Source of the DNA: Gammaproteobacteria bacterium
GTDB lineage: Bacteria; Pseudomonadota; Gammaproteobacteria; Competibacterales; Competibacteraceae
Direction of reading: 5' to 3'
Length of the DNA stretch: 40,975 nucleotides
NCBI GenBank assembly: GCA_020846135.1
Contig: JADLEK010000056.1
Location: 1-40,975, forward strand
Shown here: positions 16,250-24,698 of the stretch, one piece after another
Layout: each line of letters starts with the position of its first letter
Numbering within the stretch: the stretch's first letter is position 1
Notes under the pieces: model-generated
Database searches by the model: none
What the model was told of the DNA's origin: nothing
What the model saw: only the letters and a program-made list of their open reading frames with translations
Translations under genes and position numbers: made by a program

Positions 16250-16301
16250 TGAGTCTAGGTTAAAAGAAAGACGCGACCTTGCTGTTTTTGGAGTGGGTGC
16301 A

Positions 16302-17015
16302 ATGAAAACCTTGAAAGTTCTGTCGGCGCTGTTGTGCTATCCGCAACCGGAAATACAGGCGGCGCTGACTGAAATGATCATGGCGCTGGATGAGGAAAAC
16401 CGGTTGCCGCAATCACAATGCTGGGCCGTGCAAACGTTAATGAATCAGATGCGACGCACTGATTTAATGGATTTGCAGGAAAGCTATATCGGGTTATTTG
16501 ATCGGGGTCGAGCGCTGTCGCTGCATTTGTTTGAACACCTGCACGGCCAGTCGCGGGATCGCGGGCAGGCGATGGTTGATCTGCTGGAAACCTATCGCCG
16601 GCATGGCTTTGAACTCAGCGCCCGCGAGTTGCCCGATTACCTGCCGCTGTTTCTGGAATATCTGGCGCAGCGGCCAGTTGATGAGGCATTGAGTCTATTG
16701 ACCGACGCCATGCCGGTGATCGCCCTGATCGGCGCTCGCCTGGCAGAACGCGGCAGCGATTATCATGTGGTGTTTGACGCGCTGGCCGCCCTGGTGGGCG
16801 AACCGGCCAGCATCGCCGAAATTCGCCGCCAGGCCGCGACCGAGGGACCGGATGAAACTGTGGTGAATATGGACCAGATTTGGGAAGAAGAGGCAGTGAC
16901 CTTTCTGGCGAATCAGGGCGGTTGCGGCATCAACCGTCCGATCCCGGATGCAGTACAACCGGTGCAATGGGTTCCGCCGCCCGACTCGACCCGTCAATCC
17001 GCCCGTTCCCTCTAA
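16302..17015 (+). CDS. narJ: Nitrate reductase assembly chaperone NarJ
   Basis: A 237-residue cytoplasmic chaperone of the TorD/NarJ family, all-helical. It binds apo-NarG and helps insertion of the molybdenum cofactor and FS0 cluster; it is not part of the final enzyme. Family features seen are MKTLKVLSALLCYPQPE at the start, the LQESYIGLFDRGRALSLHLF motif (about 58-77) with EHLHGQSRDRGQAMVDL, and ELPDYLPLFLEYLAQRP (about 112-128). The ATG at 16302 has GGAG eight bases upstream; an in-frame GTG at 16293 is less likely. It sits between narH and narI as usual, after the inverted-repeat insertion. Confidence 0.94.
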   Translation: MKTLKVLSALLCYPQPEIQAALTEMIMALDEENRLPQSQCWAVQTLMNQMRRTDLMDLQESYIGLFDRGRALSLHLFEHLHGQSRDRGQAMVDLLETYRRHGFELSARELPDYLPLFLEYLAQRPVDEALSLLTDAMPVIALIGARLAERGSDYHVVFDALAALVGEPASIAEIRRQAATEGPDETVVNMDQIWEEEAVTFLANQGGCGINRPIPDAVQPVQWVPPPDSTRQSARSL

Positions 17016-17036
17016 ACATTTTCGAGGCAAACCATC

Positions 17037-17717
17037 ATGAGTTACCTGGATACCCTGTTGTTTGGCGTTTATCCCTATCTGGCCGGGACGATATTCCTGA
17101 TCGGCAGTCTGATTCGCTTTGATCGCGATCAATTCACCTGGAAAGCGCATTCCAGTCAGATGCTGAGTAACAAGAATATGCGGCTGGCCAGCAACCTGTT
17201 CCATGTCGGCATCATTCTGCTGTTCTTCGGCCACTTCTTCGGGATGTTGACCCCGCCGGAGATTCTGCACGCCCTGGGCGTTTCCGCCGGCGCCAAGCAA
17301 GTGCTGGCGGTGGTGGCCGGCAGTATTTTTGGCCTGATGTGTTTCGCCGGGCTGACTATGCTGGTGAAGCGGCGGCTGACCGATCCGCGCATCCGGGCCA
17401 CCAGCAGCAAAATGGACATCTTCATTCTGCTGCTGCTGTACGTTCAATTGATCCTCGGTCTGCTGACCGTGCCGCTGTCGCTGATGCACCTGGACGGCCA
17501 CAACATGCTACTGTTGATGCAGTGGGCGCGGAATGTCGTGACCCTCGATCCGATGGAGGCAGTCGCGGCGATTGGCCCGATCGGCTTCCTGTTCAAACTG
17601 CACATGGTCCTGGGCATGACCGTATTTCTGGTCTTCCCGTTCAGCCGGCTGGTGCATATCTGGAGCGCCCCGGTCACCTATCCGGCCCGGCCTTATCAAG
17701 TGGTGCGGCAACGCTGA
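17037..17717 (+). CDS. narI: Respiratory nitrate reductase gamma subunit NarI (cytochrome b)
   Basis: A 226-residue membrane subunit with five predicted segments. It oxidises quinol at the periplasmic side and sends electrons through two b-hemes to NarH. The N-terminus MSYLDTLLFGVYPYLAGTIF, the conserved FTWKAHSSQ (about 38), FHVGIILLFFGHFFG (about 57-71, His ligands) and the late KLHMVLGMTVFLVFPFSRLVH (split: KLHMVLGMTVF and PFSRLVH) are typical. Start is 21 bp after narJ and moaA follows 6 bp after its stop, so narJ-narI-moaA look like one transcript. Length is normal. Confidence 0.95.
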   Translation: MSYLDTLLFGVYPYLAGTIFLIGSLIRFDRDQFTWKAHSSQMLSNKNMRLASNLFHVGIILLFFGHFFGMLTPPEILHALGVSAGAKQVLAVVAGSIFGLMCFAGLTMLVKRRLTDPRIRATSSKMDIFILLLLYVQLILGLLTVPLSLMHLDGHNMLLLMQWARNVVTLDPMEAVAAIGPIGFLFKLHMVLGMTVFLVFPFSRLVHIWSAPVTYPARPYQVVRQR

Positions 17718-17723
17718 ACCAAC

Positions 17724-18731
17724 ATGAACCCTTCCTCCGCTGATCTCGTGGATCGCTTCGGTCGTCAGGTCAACTATGTCCGGTTTTCGGTCACCGACCG
17801 TTGCGATTTTCGCTGCGTCTACTGCATGAGCGAGCGGATGACGTTCCTGCCCCGCGCCCGCGTTCTGACTCTGGAAGAACTGGCGACGCTGGGGCGGGCG
17901 TTCGTGGCGCTGGGGGTTCGCAAAATCCGCCTGACCGGTGGCGAACCACTGGTTCGGCAGAATATCGTCTGGCTATGCCGGGAGCTGGGCCGGCTGCGGG
18001 AATCGGGGCTGGCGGAACTGGTGATCACCACCAACGGCTCGCAACTGGAACGGCTGGCTGGCGATCTCCAGGCGTCCGGCGTCGCCAGAATCAACATCAG
18101 TCTGGATAGCCTGCAACCGTATCGTTTCCGCAATCTCAGCCGCACCGGCGAACTGGAGCAGGTCTTGCGCGGCATCCGGGCTGCCCAAGCGGCCGGTTTT
18201 CAGCGCATTAAGCTGAATGCAGTGATTTTGAAGGGCCGTAATCACGATGAAGTGGTCGATCTGGCGCGGTTTGCGATTGCGAATGGACTGGACCTGAGTT
18301 ACATCGAAGCCATGCCGCTGGGCATGATTACGGATCACGACCGCGCCGAGGCGTATTACTCCGGCGACGCGATTCGGGCCGACCTGGCGCGGGTGTTCAC
18401 CCTGACACCCAGCACTGAAACCACTGGCGGCCCGTCCCGCTATTACCGCATTCCGGGAACGGTCAGCCGGATCGGTTTTATCTCACCGCACAGCCATAAC
18501 TTTTGCAGCGACTGCAACCGGGTGCGGGTGTCCGCCGAGGGTCGACTGCTGCTCTGTCTGGGACAGGAGCATTCGGTGGATTTGCGCCGGGTGTTGCGCG
18601 CTCATCCCGGCGACCCCGACCGCTTGCAACAGACGATCATTGCGGCGATGAATCTCAAACCGCGCGGCCATGAATTTCAGCTCACCGGCCAGCCGGTCAT
18701 CCTGCGCCACATGAGCCATACCGGCGGGTGA
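17724..18731 (+). CDS. moaA: GTP 3',8-cyclase MoaA (molybdenum cofactor biosynthesis)
   Basis: A 335-residue radical SAM enzyme that, with MoaC, converts GTP to cyclic pyranopterin monophosphate, the first step of molybdenum cofactor synthesis. The SAM cluster motif is CDFRCVYC (about 27-34). [12 protein letters not shown] follows (about 70-81). The C-terminal GTP-binding cluster appears as [20 protein letters not shown] (about 258-277). The essential C-terminal Gly-Gly is present (MSHTGG). It is the last gene of the nar block, so cofactor synthesis is coupled with the enzyme. An 18-bp tandem repeat begins at its stop codon. A degenerate copy of its 3' end lies at 19151-19290. Confidence 0.95.
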   Translation: MNPSSADLVDRFGRQVNYVRFSVTDRCDFRCVYCMSERMTFLPRARVLTLEELATLGRAFVALGVRKIRLTGGEPLVRQNIVWLCRELGRLRESGLAELVITTNGSQLERLAGDLQASGVARINISLDSLQPYRFRNLSRTGELEQVLRGIRAAQAAGFQRIKLNAVILKGRNHDEVVDLARFAIANGLDLSYIEAMPLGMITDHDRAEAYYSGDAIRADLARVFTLTPSTETTGGPSRYYRIPGTVSRIGFISPHSHNFCSDCNRVRVSAEGRLLLCLGQEHSVDLRRVLRAHPGDPDRLQQTIIAAMNLKPRGHEFQLTGQPVILRHMSHTGG

Positions 18732-18762
18732 GTTCCATGAACACGGTGAGTTCCATGAACAC
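18727..18762. repeat. 18-bp exact tandem duplication at the moaA stop codon
   Basis: GGTGAGTTCCATGAACAC occurs twice without spacing, at 18727-18744 and 18745-18762. The first unit includes the moaA TGA. The second leads straight into the hicB-like remnant. Probably a small slippage duplication. Confidence 0.85.
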
Positions 18763-18763
18763 T

Positions 18764-18814
18764 ATGAGCTACAAAGGTTATACGGCTTGTATCGAATTCG
18801 ACGAGCGCGACAAC
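18764..18814 (+). pseudogene. HicB-like antitoxin, 5' remnant
   Basis: The first 17 codons, MSYKGYTACIEFDERDN, match the N-terminal strand of HicB-type antitoxins of the MSYKGYxAxIEFDERDN kind. After Asn the similarity stops abruptly and the frame continues into unrelated sequence (open to 19105). No hicA gene is nearby. Seen: the motif and the break; the family is from memory. Confidence 0.55.
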
Positions 18815-18880
18815 CTCGAAGCTCTTATTCACAGCGCCGCCAGCGTGGTCGCCATCTCGCGCACACTCATGCGCCTGCCG

Positions 18881-19003
18881 TTGATCGCCAATCAGGCGCG
18901 CCAGCGTGGTTTTCCCGACTTGGCGGGGACCGATCAAAGCGACAGCGGCCTGACGGTTCAGGGCGGATTCAACGATAGGGAAGGCGTGTCGGGATATAAG
19001 CAT
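18881..19003 (-). pseudogene. AAA ATPase (DUF4143 type), 5' remnant
   Basis: On the minus strand the frame opens MLISRHAFPIVESALNRQAA and contains a P-loop, GPRQVGKTTLARLIGD, typical of the N-terminus of the ATP-binding proteins with a DUF4143 C-terminus. Similarity ends about 40 codons in, where the frame runs into the hicB remnant and the moaA end. Only a fragment of a normally ~400-residue protein is left. Confidence 0.55.
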
Positions 19004-19070
19004 TGCAAATCTTCCGGCTTGTGGAATAAATGCAATGATAATTTCCCAAACATAGCTCGGATATTATTTT

Positions 19071-19150
19071 TTCTGCTGCGGCATTCGCCTTGTCGCCAAG
19101 AGTAGCCACGCGGAATTTCACCACCGTCAAACCCGGCCCAGTCCCGCCCG
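19071..19150 (-). pseudogene. Degenerate copy of the 3' end of the neighbouring histidine kinase gene
   Basis: The text GGAATTTCACCACCGTCAAA with flanking bases matches the stretch at about 19322-19413 of the kinase gene (GGATTTCACCACTGCCAAG) over most of 80 bp, with small gaps. It carries the complement of the conserved GGTGLGL ATPase box region but has no open frame of its own. It directly precedes the moaA-like remnant. Confidence 0.5.
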
Positions 19151-19290
19151 GAGCATCCAGTAGATTTACACCGGGCGCTGTGCGCTCATCTCGGCGACCG
19201 CGACCGCCTGCAACAGGCGATTGTCGCGGCGATGCGCCTCAAGCCGCACGGCCATGAGTTTCAACTCACCGGTCAGCCGATCATCCTCCC
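19151..19290 (+). pseudogene. Degenerate copy of the moaA 3' end
   Basis: Translated in the right frame this gives EHPVDLHRALCAHLGDRDRL, then QQAIVAAMRLKPHGHEFQLT and GQPIIL. It aligns without gaps to the end of the intact MoaA ([20 protein letters not shown] onwards), with roughly three quarters of the bases identical. It lacks the final Gly-Gly and the rest of the gene. The last part lies antisense to the final codons of the histidine kinase gene, which ends inside this remnant. Confidence 0.8.
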
Positions 19291-20895
19291 GACCAATGGC
19301 AGTCTGATCCGCAACCGCACTCCTGCTGCACTTTCGCCTAATTCAATGCTGCCGCCATGAGCGGTGACCAAGGATTTCACCACTGCCAAGCCCAGCCCGG
19401 TTCCGCCCTGCCGGCGGGCAGTGGTGAAAAACGGCTCAAACACCCGGGCTACATTAGCCGCTGAAATACCCGGACCGTTATCGCTGATCTCAATCAATAC
19501 GGCAGACTCAGGCGCAAGGCGAGTCACCGCCACTGTCGCCACATCGCCGCCATGTTGCCGGGCGTTATCCAGCACATTGCTCAGGATCGATTCCAGTACA
19601 TCTTCGGTCATCGCCACGGCCACCGCCGGCAACGGTTCCATCACCGTCACCTTAAACCCGGCATCCATGTAACGAGCAGCCAGATACCGCACCAGCACCG
19701 CGACCTCGGTGCGATCCATGGCTGAAGCTTGCATCACATCGGCGTGAGCCAGCTCCAGCACCCGCCGCACCAGCCGTTCCAGTCGAGCCGCATCCTGATC
19801 CAGATTCCCCAAAAACCGGTCGCGTTCAGCAGCGGTCATCGTATCGAGATGATCGCGCAGCAACTCCACCGCGCCCCGGATCGCCGCCAATGGGGTTTTG
19901 AACTCGTGGGACATCTCGGAGGCGAAGCTGCGGATATAGTCGGCGCGCTGTTCCAGATGCCGCGCCATCGTCGTTATGGCCTGCGATAAATCCGCCATTT
20001 CCTGGGTAATCGGATGGGCCAGCGGCGCGACGACGCCCTTTTCCCCGGCGGTCACCCGCTGTGCCTGCCGCACCAGCGCCTGAAGCGGTCGCACCACGGT
20101 TAGGGCGGTAAACAGCGACATCAGCGCAACAGTCCCTAGCAGCAATACTGCCGCCAGCAGCAAGTGATAGCGTTTGCCGTGCAACACCTGGGAGAGCGGG
20201 ATCGGCGTGCGCCACAGTAGGACCGCAGCGACGATCCGCTCGCCTTGGAGAATCGGGGCGGCGACGAACACCCGCAGCGGGGTACCGCGACTGATCGAGT
20301 CAACCGCCGGTGGTTGCTGGTCAGAAATACGCTGGCGCAACAAACTCACCGGTTCGCCGGTCAAGGCCCGCCGCACTTCGTCAAATGCGGTCAGGGAACG
20401 ACCCAGGCTAGGGCCGGTCGTCGCCACGACCGTACCCTGCGCATCAGTCACGGCAATCCCGGCCAAGGTCATCACTTGCGCATCCTGCAACAGCGTTTGC
20501 AATTCCTGGCCGACGACTTGGGCGTAAGGATCGGCTGGCGCAGATGGCTCAACGGTCTCCGGGGGCGGTGGGGATGCTGGCTCTTCAGCCAGATCCAGCC
20601 GGGCCGGGCGAGGTCGCCAGCGGGGTTCGCGGTCGTACTGTTCCCGCCAAGGCGCGGCCAGCGGAACGCCATAACCCGGATCGGCCATGAGGTGCGGGGC
20701 CAGCCGGGTTAAAGCAGCGCGGTAACTGGCGGCGACGAACGCAGACTGGGCAATCAACTCCGACTCGGTTTGGCGCACCAATGCGCTGTCGTACAGCCGC
20801 AGCGCCTCCAGCCCCAGCAACGGCAGCCACAGCACGGTCAGATTCACCGCCAGCAGCAGATAACGCAGTTTGAGGCGGGGCCGGGCTGCCGCCAT
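19273..20895 (-). CDS. Membrane sensor histidine kinase (CreC-like)
   Basis: A 540-residue two-pass sensor kinase. TM1 is at about 10-30, followed by a periplasmic sensor part (about 35-245) with a Pro-rich stretch near 108-120, TM2 (about 248-270) and HAMP. HisKA has FASEMSHEFKTPLAAIRGAV (His about 335), with ATPase boxes NVLDNARQHGG, EISDNGPGIS and GGTGLGLAVV. It starts right next to the stop of the response regulator gene, so both form one operon. The phospho-acceptor region resembles CreC-type kinases; the signal is unknown. The last codons (LVGRMIG) read into a moaA remnant, so the C-terminus is probably a few residues off the ancestral end. Confidence 0.88.
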   Translation of the reverse strand: MAAARPRLKLRYLLLAVNLTVLWLPLLGLEALRLYDSALVRQTESELIAQSAFVAASYRAALTRLAPHLMADPGYGVPLAAPWREQYDREPRWRPRPARLDLAEEPASPPPPETVEPSAPADPYAQVVGQELQTLLQDAQVMTLAGIAVTDAQGTVVATTGPSLGRSLTAFDEVRRALTGEPVSLLRQRISDQQPPAVDSISRGTPLRVFVAAPILQGERIVAAVLLWRTPIPLSQVLHGKRYHLLLAAVLLLGTVALMSLFTALTVVRPLQALVRQAQRVTAGEKGVVAPLAHPITQEMADLSQAITTMARHLEQRADYIRSFASEMSHEFKTPLAAIRGAVELLRDHLDTMTAAERDRFLGNLDQDAARLERLVRRVLELAHADVMQASAMDRTEVAVLVRYLAARYMDAGFKVTVMEPLPAVAVAMTEDVLESILSNVLDNARQHGGDVATVAVTRLAPESAVLIEISDNGPGISAANVARVFEPFFTTARRQGGTGLGLAVVKSLVTAHGGSIELGESAAGVRLRIRLPLVGRMIG

Positions 20896-21585
20896 TCAGC
20901 AGATCCCCAGCCGATAGCCAATGCCGTGCAGGGTTTCAATCGGATCCGCGCCCACCGCCTTGAATTTGGCGCGCACCCGGCGGACATGGCTGTCGATGGT
21001 GCGGTCACTGACTACCCGGTAGTCCTGATAGCTGCCATCCATCAGTTGATCGCGGTTGAACACCTTGCCGGGATGACCGAGCAAAGTCCGCAGAATGCCG
21101 AACTCGGTCAGGGTTAACACCACCTCTTGGTCCTGCCAAAACGCGGCATAGCGATCCAGATTCAGCCGCAACCGCCCGTGTTCGATGTGCTGTTCGCCTG
21201 CTGGAACCGCGTCTGGCGCTTCGCCCTTGCCGCGCCGCAGAATTGCCCGGACCCGCGCGGTCAGCTCGCGGGGACTGAACGGCTTAGTCACATAATCATC
21301 ACCGCCCAGCTCCAGCCCGAGGATGCGATCCACTTCATCGTCCCGCGAGGACAGGAACACGATGGGAACCGTGCTGATCCGGCGCAACGCCTTGCATACC
21401 TCGGTCCCGTCCAGCTCCGGCATGACGATGTCCAGCACCACTAAATCCGGGCCGGCCTCCTGGAACCGGGTCAGCGCCTGCGCCCCATTCTCCGCCTCAA
21501 GCGTAGCGAAGCCGGCCTTTTGCAGGGCAAAGCTGATCACTTCGCGGATGTGGGGATCGTCATCAACGACCAGAATGGTGGGCAT
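20896..21585 (-). CDS. OmpR-family response regulator
   Basis: A 229-residue regulator with receiver and winged-helix domains. The receiver shows VVDDDPHIREVI, phospho-acceptor Asp in LVVLDIVMPELDG (about 51), Ser/Thr in VFLSSRDDEVDR and Lys in YVTKPFSPRE. The output domain (about 130-225) has LTLTEFGILRTLLGHPGKVF and SDRTIDSHVRRVRAKF. The tail RVRAKFKAVGADPIETLHGI followed by GYRLG is typical. It is paired with the kinase at 19273-20895 without a gap. The octaheme cytochrome gene is transcribed in the same direction further upstream (22071-24521). Targets are unknown. Confidence 0.9.
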   Translation of the reverse strand: MPTILVVDDDPHIREVISFALQKAGFATLEAENGAQALTRFQEAGPDLVVLDIVMPELDGTEVCKALRRISTVPIVFLSSRDDEVDRILGLELGGDDYVTKPFSPRELTARVRAILRRGKGEAPDAVPAGEQHIEHGRLRLNLDRYAAFWQDQEVVLTLTEFGILRTLLGHPGKVFNRDQLMDGSYQDYRVVSDRTIDSHVRRVRAKFKAVGADPIETLHGIGYRLGIC

Positions 21586-21697
21586 GGGAGATCAGTTCGA
21601 TTTTGCGCCGGCTGCTGTCAGGAACCGGGATCATATAGCCATCCGGTTGGAGTTGTGGAATTTCCCTTCCTTGACTGCGGTAACTGCGCTGAATTGA

Positions 21698-21826
21698 CCA
21701 ACTCTCGAAACCCTCTGCGCCGAGATCGACCGCTTCCTGGATCAATTTGCCCAGGGTTCCTTGGAACTCCTGCGCTACGCCGGCCTAGAGATACCGGATA
21801 AATTTTTAAATATCATTAGCCGGTAG
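21698..21826 (+). pseudogene. Unidentified 42-codon 3' coding remnant
   Basis: Between a TGA and a TAG, the frame PTLETLCAEIDRFLDQFAQG then SLELLRYAGLEIPDKF looks like a genuine protein C-terminus (amphipathic, no low complexity), but it has no start codon context and I do not recognise it. The rest of 21586-21872 shows nothing else I can support. Confidence 0.2.
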
Positions 21827-21872
21827 TACATTGAGTCTGGGGATAGCTGCGGGGTGTGCGGAAGGTCGGTTC

Positions 21873-22041
21873 TACCAATTCTCGTTAGGTTTTCGCATTT
21901 ATGGTTTTGGCTTTACGTCATACCTGCGAATGCGGGAATCCAGGCAGCCGCTGAACAACTGGATACCCGCTTTCGCGGGTATGACGAACAGGGTGGTTCT
22001 TGGCGTTTGAAAAGGACAAAACCTATCGGGAAACGGTATTA
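21873..22041. repeat. TAATACC-type dispersed repeat, copy downstream of the octaheme cytochrome gene
   Basis: 169 bp, from TACCAATTCTCGTTAGG to ATCGGGAAACGGTATTA. It has an internal hairpin pair around GCGGGAATCCAGGCAGCCGC and GGATACCCGCTTTCGCGGGT. It matches the 24529-24698 copy along its whole length in the same orientation. An inverted, longer relative with the same ends is at 38107-38313. The ends form a short inverted repeat (ACC...GGT). No coding capacity. Confidence 0.8.
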
Positions 22042-22070
22042 ATCCAGACCGCCTGGCTGGTCAGCGGGGC

Positions 22071-24521
22071 TTATGGCAACAGGCTTTGGCGCAGCGCCTG
22101 GATCTGGGGATTCTCCGGCTCCAATTCCGCCAAATGCCGGGCATGAACCCGCGCCGCATCACGATTTCCCGCATCGCGCTGGAACGTCGCCAGCGCCATC
22201 AGGCTATCCCGGTCGTTCGGATGTTTGGCTAGAACAGCGTCCAGGGTTTGGATCGCCAATGAACCTTGACCCGTTTCGTTCAGCGCCACCGCGTACACAT
22301 AGCCATAGCGGGGGGTATCGCCATCCAGCCGTGCGGCTTCCGCCAGGGCGGTTAGTGCCTCGGGCAACTGCTTCTGGCGGATCAACAATAATCCCAGCGC
22401 ATGGTGTGCGGCAGCGTTGGCTGGATCGAGGGCCAGTGCCTGACGCAAGGTTTTTTCGCCCTCCGCATCGCGCCCCTGGAGCCGGTACAGATCAGCGAGA
22501 TTGACCGCAGCCTGAGTGAAGGCGGGTTGCAGCGTCAGGGCGGCGCGGTAGGCGGCTTCCGCCTGGTCGAACTGGCTCTGGTCAACGTGGATCAGCCCAA
22601 TGTTCAAAGATGCCTCCGGGCGGTCAGCGCTGACTTGTTCGGACACAATGGCCTCAGCGAGTCCGCGCTGAATCGCCTGGCGTTGATCGTCGTTCAGGGT
22701 TTCCTTCGGTACGGCAGCTAATCCCCGTGCAGCGTCGATCCGGACCAGCCGCACCGGATCGTTGAGCAGCGGTAATAAATGTCGCACCTTCAACTCCGGC
22801 GGCAATGCTCCCAGCGCCCGCGCCGCCGCACTCCGCAACAACGGATCGGGATCGGCTAGCAGCAGGCGGATCGTTTCAAACGCCTTCGGATCGAGCCGCT
22901 CGCCCAGCAGGACCGTTCCGCTGGCGCGGGCGATATTCGGTTGCTCCGGATCCTTCAGCAGAGCCAGCAACAACTCGCGGGCGCCAGCGGCCCCGGTGTG
23001 GCCGGCTTGTAGCGCTTCGGCGAACGGTTGATGGCCCGGCAGGGGTTTGCCATACCACTTTTTGATCTGATCCGCCGCCCACTGGGCTGATTGATCGTGA
23101 TGACAACTGGTGCAGGCATTGGGAGCGCCCAGGGTCACTGACCGGTCCGGGCGGGGAATGCGGAAGCTGTGGTCGTGGCGCGGGTCCACCACCATATAGG
23201 TCGTGATGGGCGCATGGCAGGCGACGCAGTCCACGCCTTTGGCATCCACCGGGTGAAAATGGTGTTGCGGCGCTTCGTATTTGGCAGCGAGGTGGCATTG
23301 CAGACAGACTTTGCCGCCAGTAGTGCGCAACTGGCCGCTGTGCGGTTCGTGGCAATCGCTGCAACTGACGCCCTTCGCCTGCATTTTGCTTTGCAGGAAC
23401 GAGCCGTGATTGAACACCTCGTCCTTCATCTGCCCATCGGGGTAGTACAGATCAGGGGTCAGCAACGCCAGCCGGTGCGTGTCCAGCAACGGTTTGCCGA
23501 AGCTGTATTCCTCCCGGATCTGCCCGCGTCGGGAATGGCAACGGGCGCACAATTCCAGCTCGGAATAGCCGGCTTGCGGAGCGTTCAACGCGGCGCTGCC
23601 GGTTCCCTTGGTGACATTCCACAGGGTGATTGCCGTTTCCGGGCGGTTGGCGGTCGCCAGATTCAGCCCTTTCATCGCCAGGTCGCGCCACTGAAAATGC
23701 CAGCCGCGCCGGTCGTCGAGGACAATGGCCAGCCCCTTGCTGCGGTTCAGTTTTTGCCAGTCCCCTTCCTTTTTGACCCAGGCGAGATGATCTGCGCCGG
23801 GACCGTGGCAGGCTTCGCAAGAGACATTGATTTCCGACCAGGTGGTATTGAAACGCCGGCGCTGGGGGTCGTAGTTCTTGCGCAGATTCGTGGAATGGCA
23901 CTCGGCGCACATGTAATTCCAGTTCTGCTGCAAGCCGGTCCAGTGCAGTGGATCCGGGGCGGTCAAACGCTGATCGGGATAGAGGTGAAACCAGCGTTGC
24001 CCGCCCTGGTCCTTGGGCCGGCTGTCCCAGGCGATGCCCAGCGCCTGATAGCGGCCATCAGGGAAGCCGATCAGATATTGCTGCAAGGGATACAGCCCGA
24101 AGGTGTAGGCAATTTCATAATCCTGCAACTGCCCGTCTGGCCCATCGGTCCGCACCATGAGTTTCCCGTCGCGGCGGAAGAAGGTCGAGGTGACGCCGGC
24201 GTAGTTGAAGGAGGTGTCGTTGAAATCGCCCAGCACGGTGGATTCAGTGGCGGGCTGCATGGCCTTGGCGTGTTGCGAACCTTGCCAGTGCTGATATTCG
24301 GCCTGATGGCATTGGGCGCAGCTCTGAGCGCCGACGTAACCGCCGCCAGTCGATGTTGTCGGGGGATGACTGGCCGGTAAAGCGACCGGCAACGGCTCCA
24401 TCGGCTCGTTGCCGGCGTAGGCCCAGCGGGGGGACAGCGCCGCGCCGCCAATCAGGAGCGCAAGCAAGACCAGGAGTGCAACAAAACCAGGAAGTCGTCG
24501 GTGACAATTCGTCATGATCAT
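22071..24521 (-). CDS. Octaheme c-type cytochrome with HEAT and TPR repeats, periplasmic
   Basis: About 816 residues. A signal peptide (MTNCHRRLPGFVALLVLLAL, cleavage likely after AYA) sends it to the periplasm. Eight CxxCH heme sites follow: CAQCH (about 70), CAECH (207), CEACH (236), CARCH (327), CSDCH (388), CLQCH (408), CVACH (432) and CTSCH (471). A HEAT-like stretch (about 530-620, ARASGTVLLGERLD, RSAAARALGALPPE) and four or five TPRs (about 635-810, e.g. NIGLIHVDQSQFDQAEAAYR) complete it. No CxxCK site of NrfA type is seen, so nitrite ammonification cannot be claimed; an electron-transfer role is inferred. Start codons TTG (24527), ATG (24521) and ATG (24515) are possible. Direct repeats flank the gene. 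Confidence 0.88.
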   Translation of the reverse strand: MIMTNCHRRLPGFVALLVLLALLIGGAALSPRWAYAGNEPMEPLPVALPASHPPTTSTGGGYVGAQSCAQCHQAEYQHWQGSQHAKAMQPATESTVLGDFNDTSFNYAGVTSTFFRRDGKLMVRTDGPDGQLQDYEIAYTFGLYPLQQYLIGFPDGRYQALGIAWDSRPKDQGGQRWFHLYPDQRLTAPDPLHWTGLQQNWNYMCAECHSTNLRKNYDPQRRRFNTTWSEINVSCEACHGPGADHLAWVKKEGDWQKLNRSKGLAIVLDDRRGWHFQWRDLAMKGLNLATANRPETAITLWNVTKGTGSAALNAPQAGYSELELCARCHSRRGQIREEYSFGKPLLDTHRLALLTPDLYYPDGQMKDEVFNHGSFLQSKMQAKGVSCSDCHEPHSGQLRTTGGKVCLQCHLAAKYEAPQHHFHPVDAKGVDCVACHAPITTYMVVDPRHDHSFRIPRPDRSVTLGAPNACTSCHHDQSAQWAADQIKKWYGKPLPGHQPFAEALQAGHTGAAGARELLLALLKDPEQPNIARASGTVLLGERLDPKAFETIRLLLADPDPLLRSAAARALGALPPELKVRHLLPLLNDPVRLVRIDAARGLAAVPKETLNDDQRQAIQRGLAEAIVSEQVSADRPEASLNIGLIHVDQSQFDQAEAAYRAALTLQPAFTQAAVNLADLYRLQGRDAEGEKTLRQALALDPANAAAHHALGLLLIRQKQLPEALTALAEAARLDGDTPRYGYVYAVALNETGQGSLAIQTLDAVLAKHPNDRDSLMALATFQRDAGNRDAARVHARHLAELEPENPQIQALRQSLLP

Positions 24522-24528
24522 AATCAAA

Positions 24529-24698
24529 TATCAATTCTTGGTAGGTTCTCGTATTTATATGGTTCCCAGGTTCCGTCATTTCCGCAAAGGCGGGAATCTA
24601 GGCAGTCGCTGAACAACTGGATACCCGCTTTCGCGGGTATGACGAACAGGGTAGTTGTTTAATCTGCAAAAGATAAAGGCTATCGGGAAACGGTATTA
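24529..24698. repeat. TAATACC-type dispersed repeat, copy upstream of the octaheme cytochrome gene
   Basis: 170 bp, from TATCAATTCTTGGTAGG to ATCGGGAAACGGTATTA, in the same orientation as the 21873-22041 copy. It begins 8 bp before the cytochrome start codon, so the promoter or leader of that gene must lie inside the repeat. Its distal end also supplies the stop codon of the truncated channel-like fragment at 24680-24907. Confidence 0.8.

Noticed and set aside
18727..18762. Possible CRISPR repeat
   Set aside because: Only two adjacent 18-bp units without spacers; no cas genes in the window.
24529..24698. Considered as an attC-like site of another integron
   Set aside because: The ends do not contain the GTTRRRY/RYYYAAC core pair with paired inner boxes, and there is no cassette order; it matches other REP-like copies instead.
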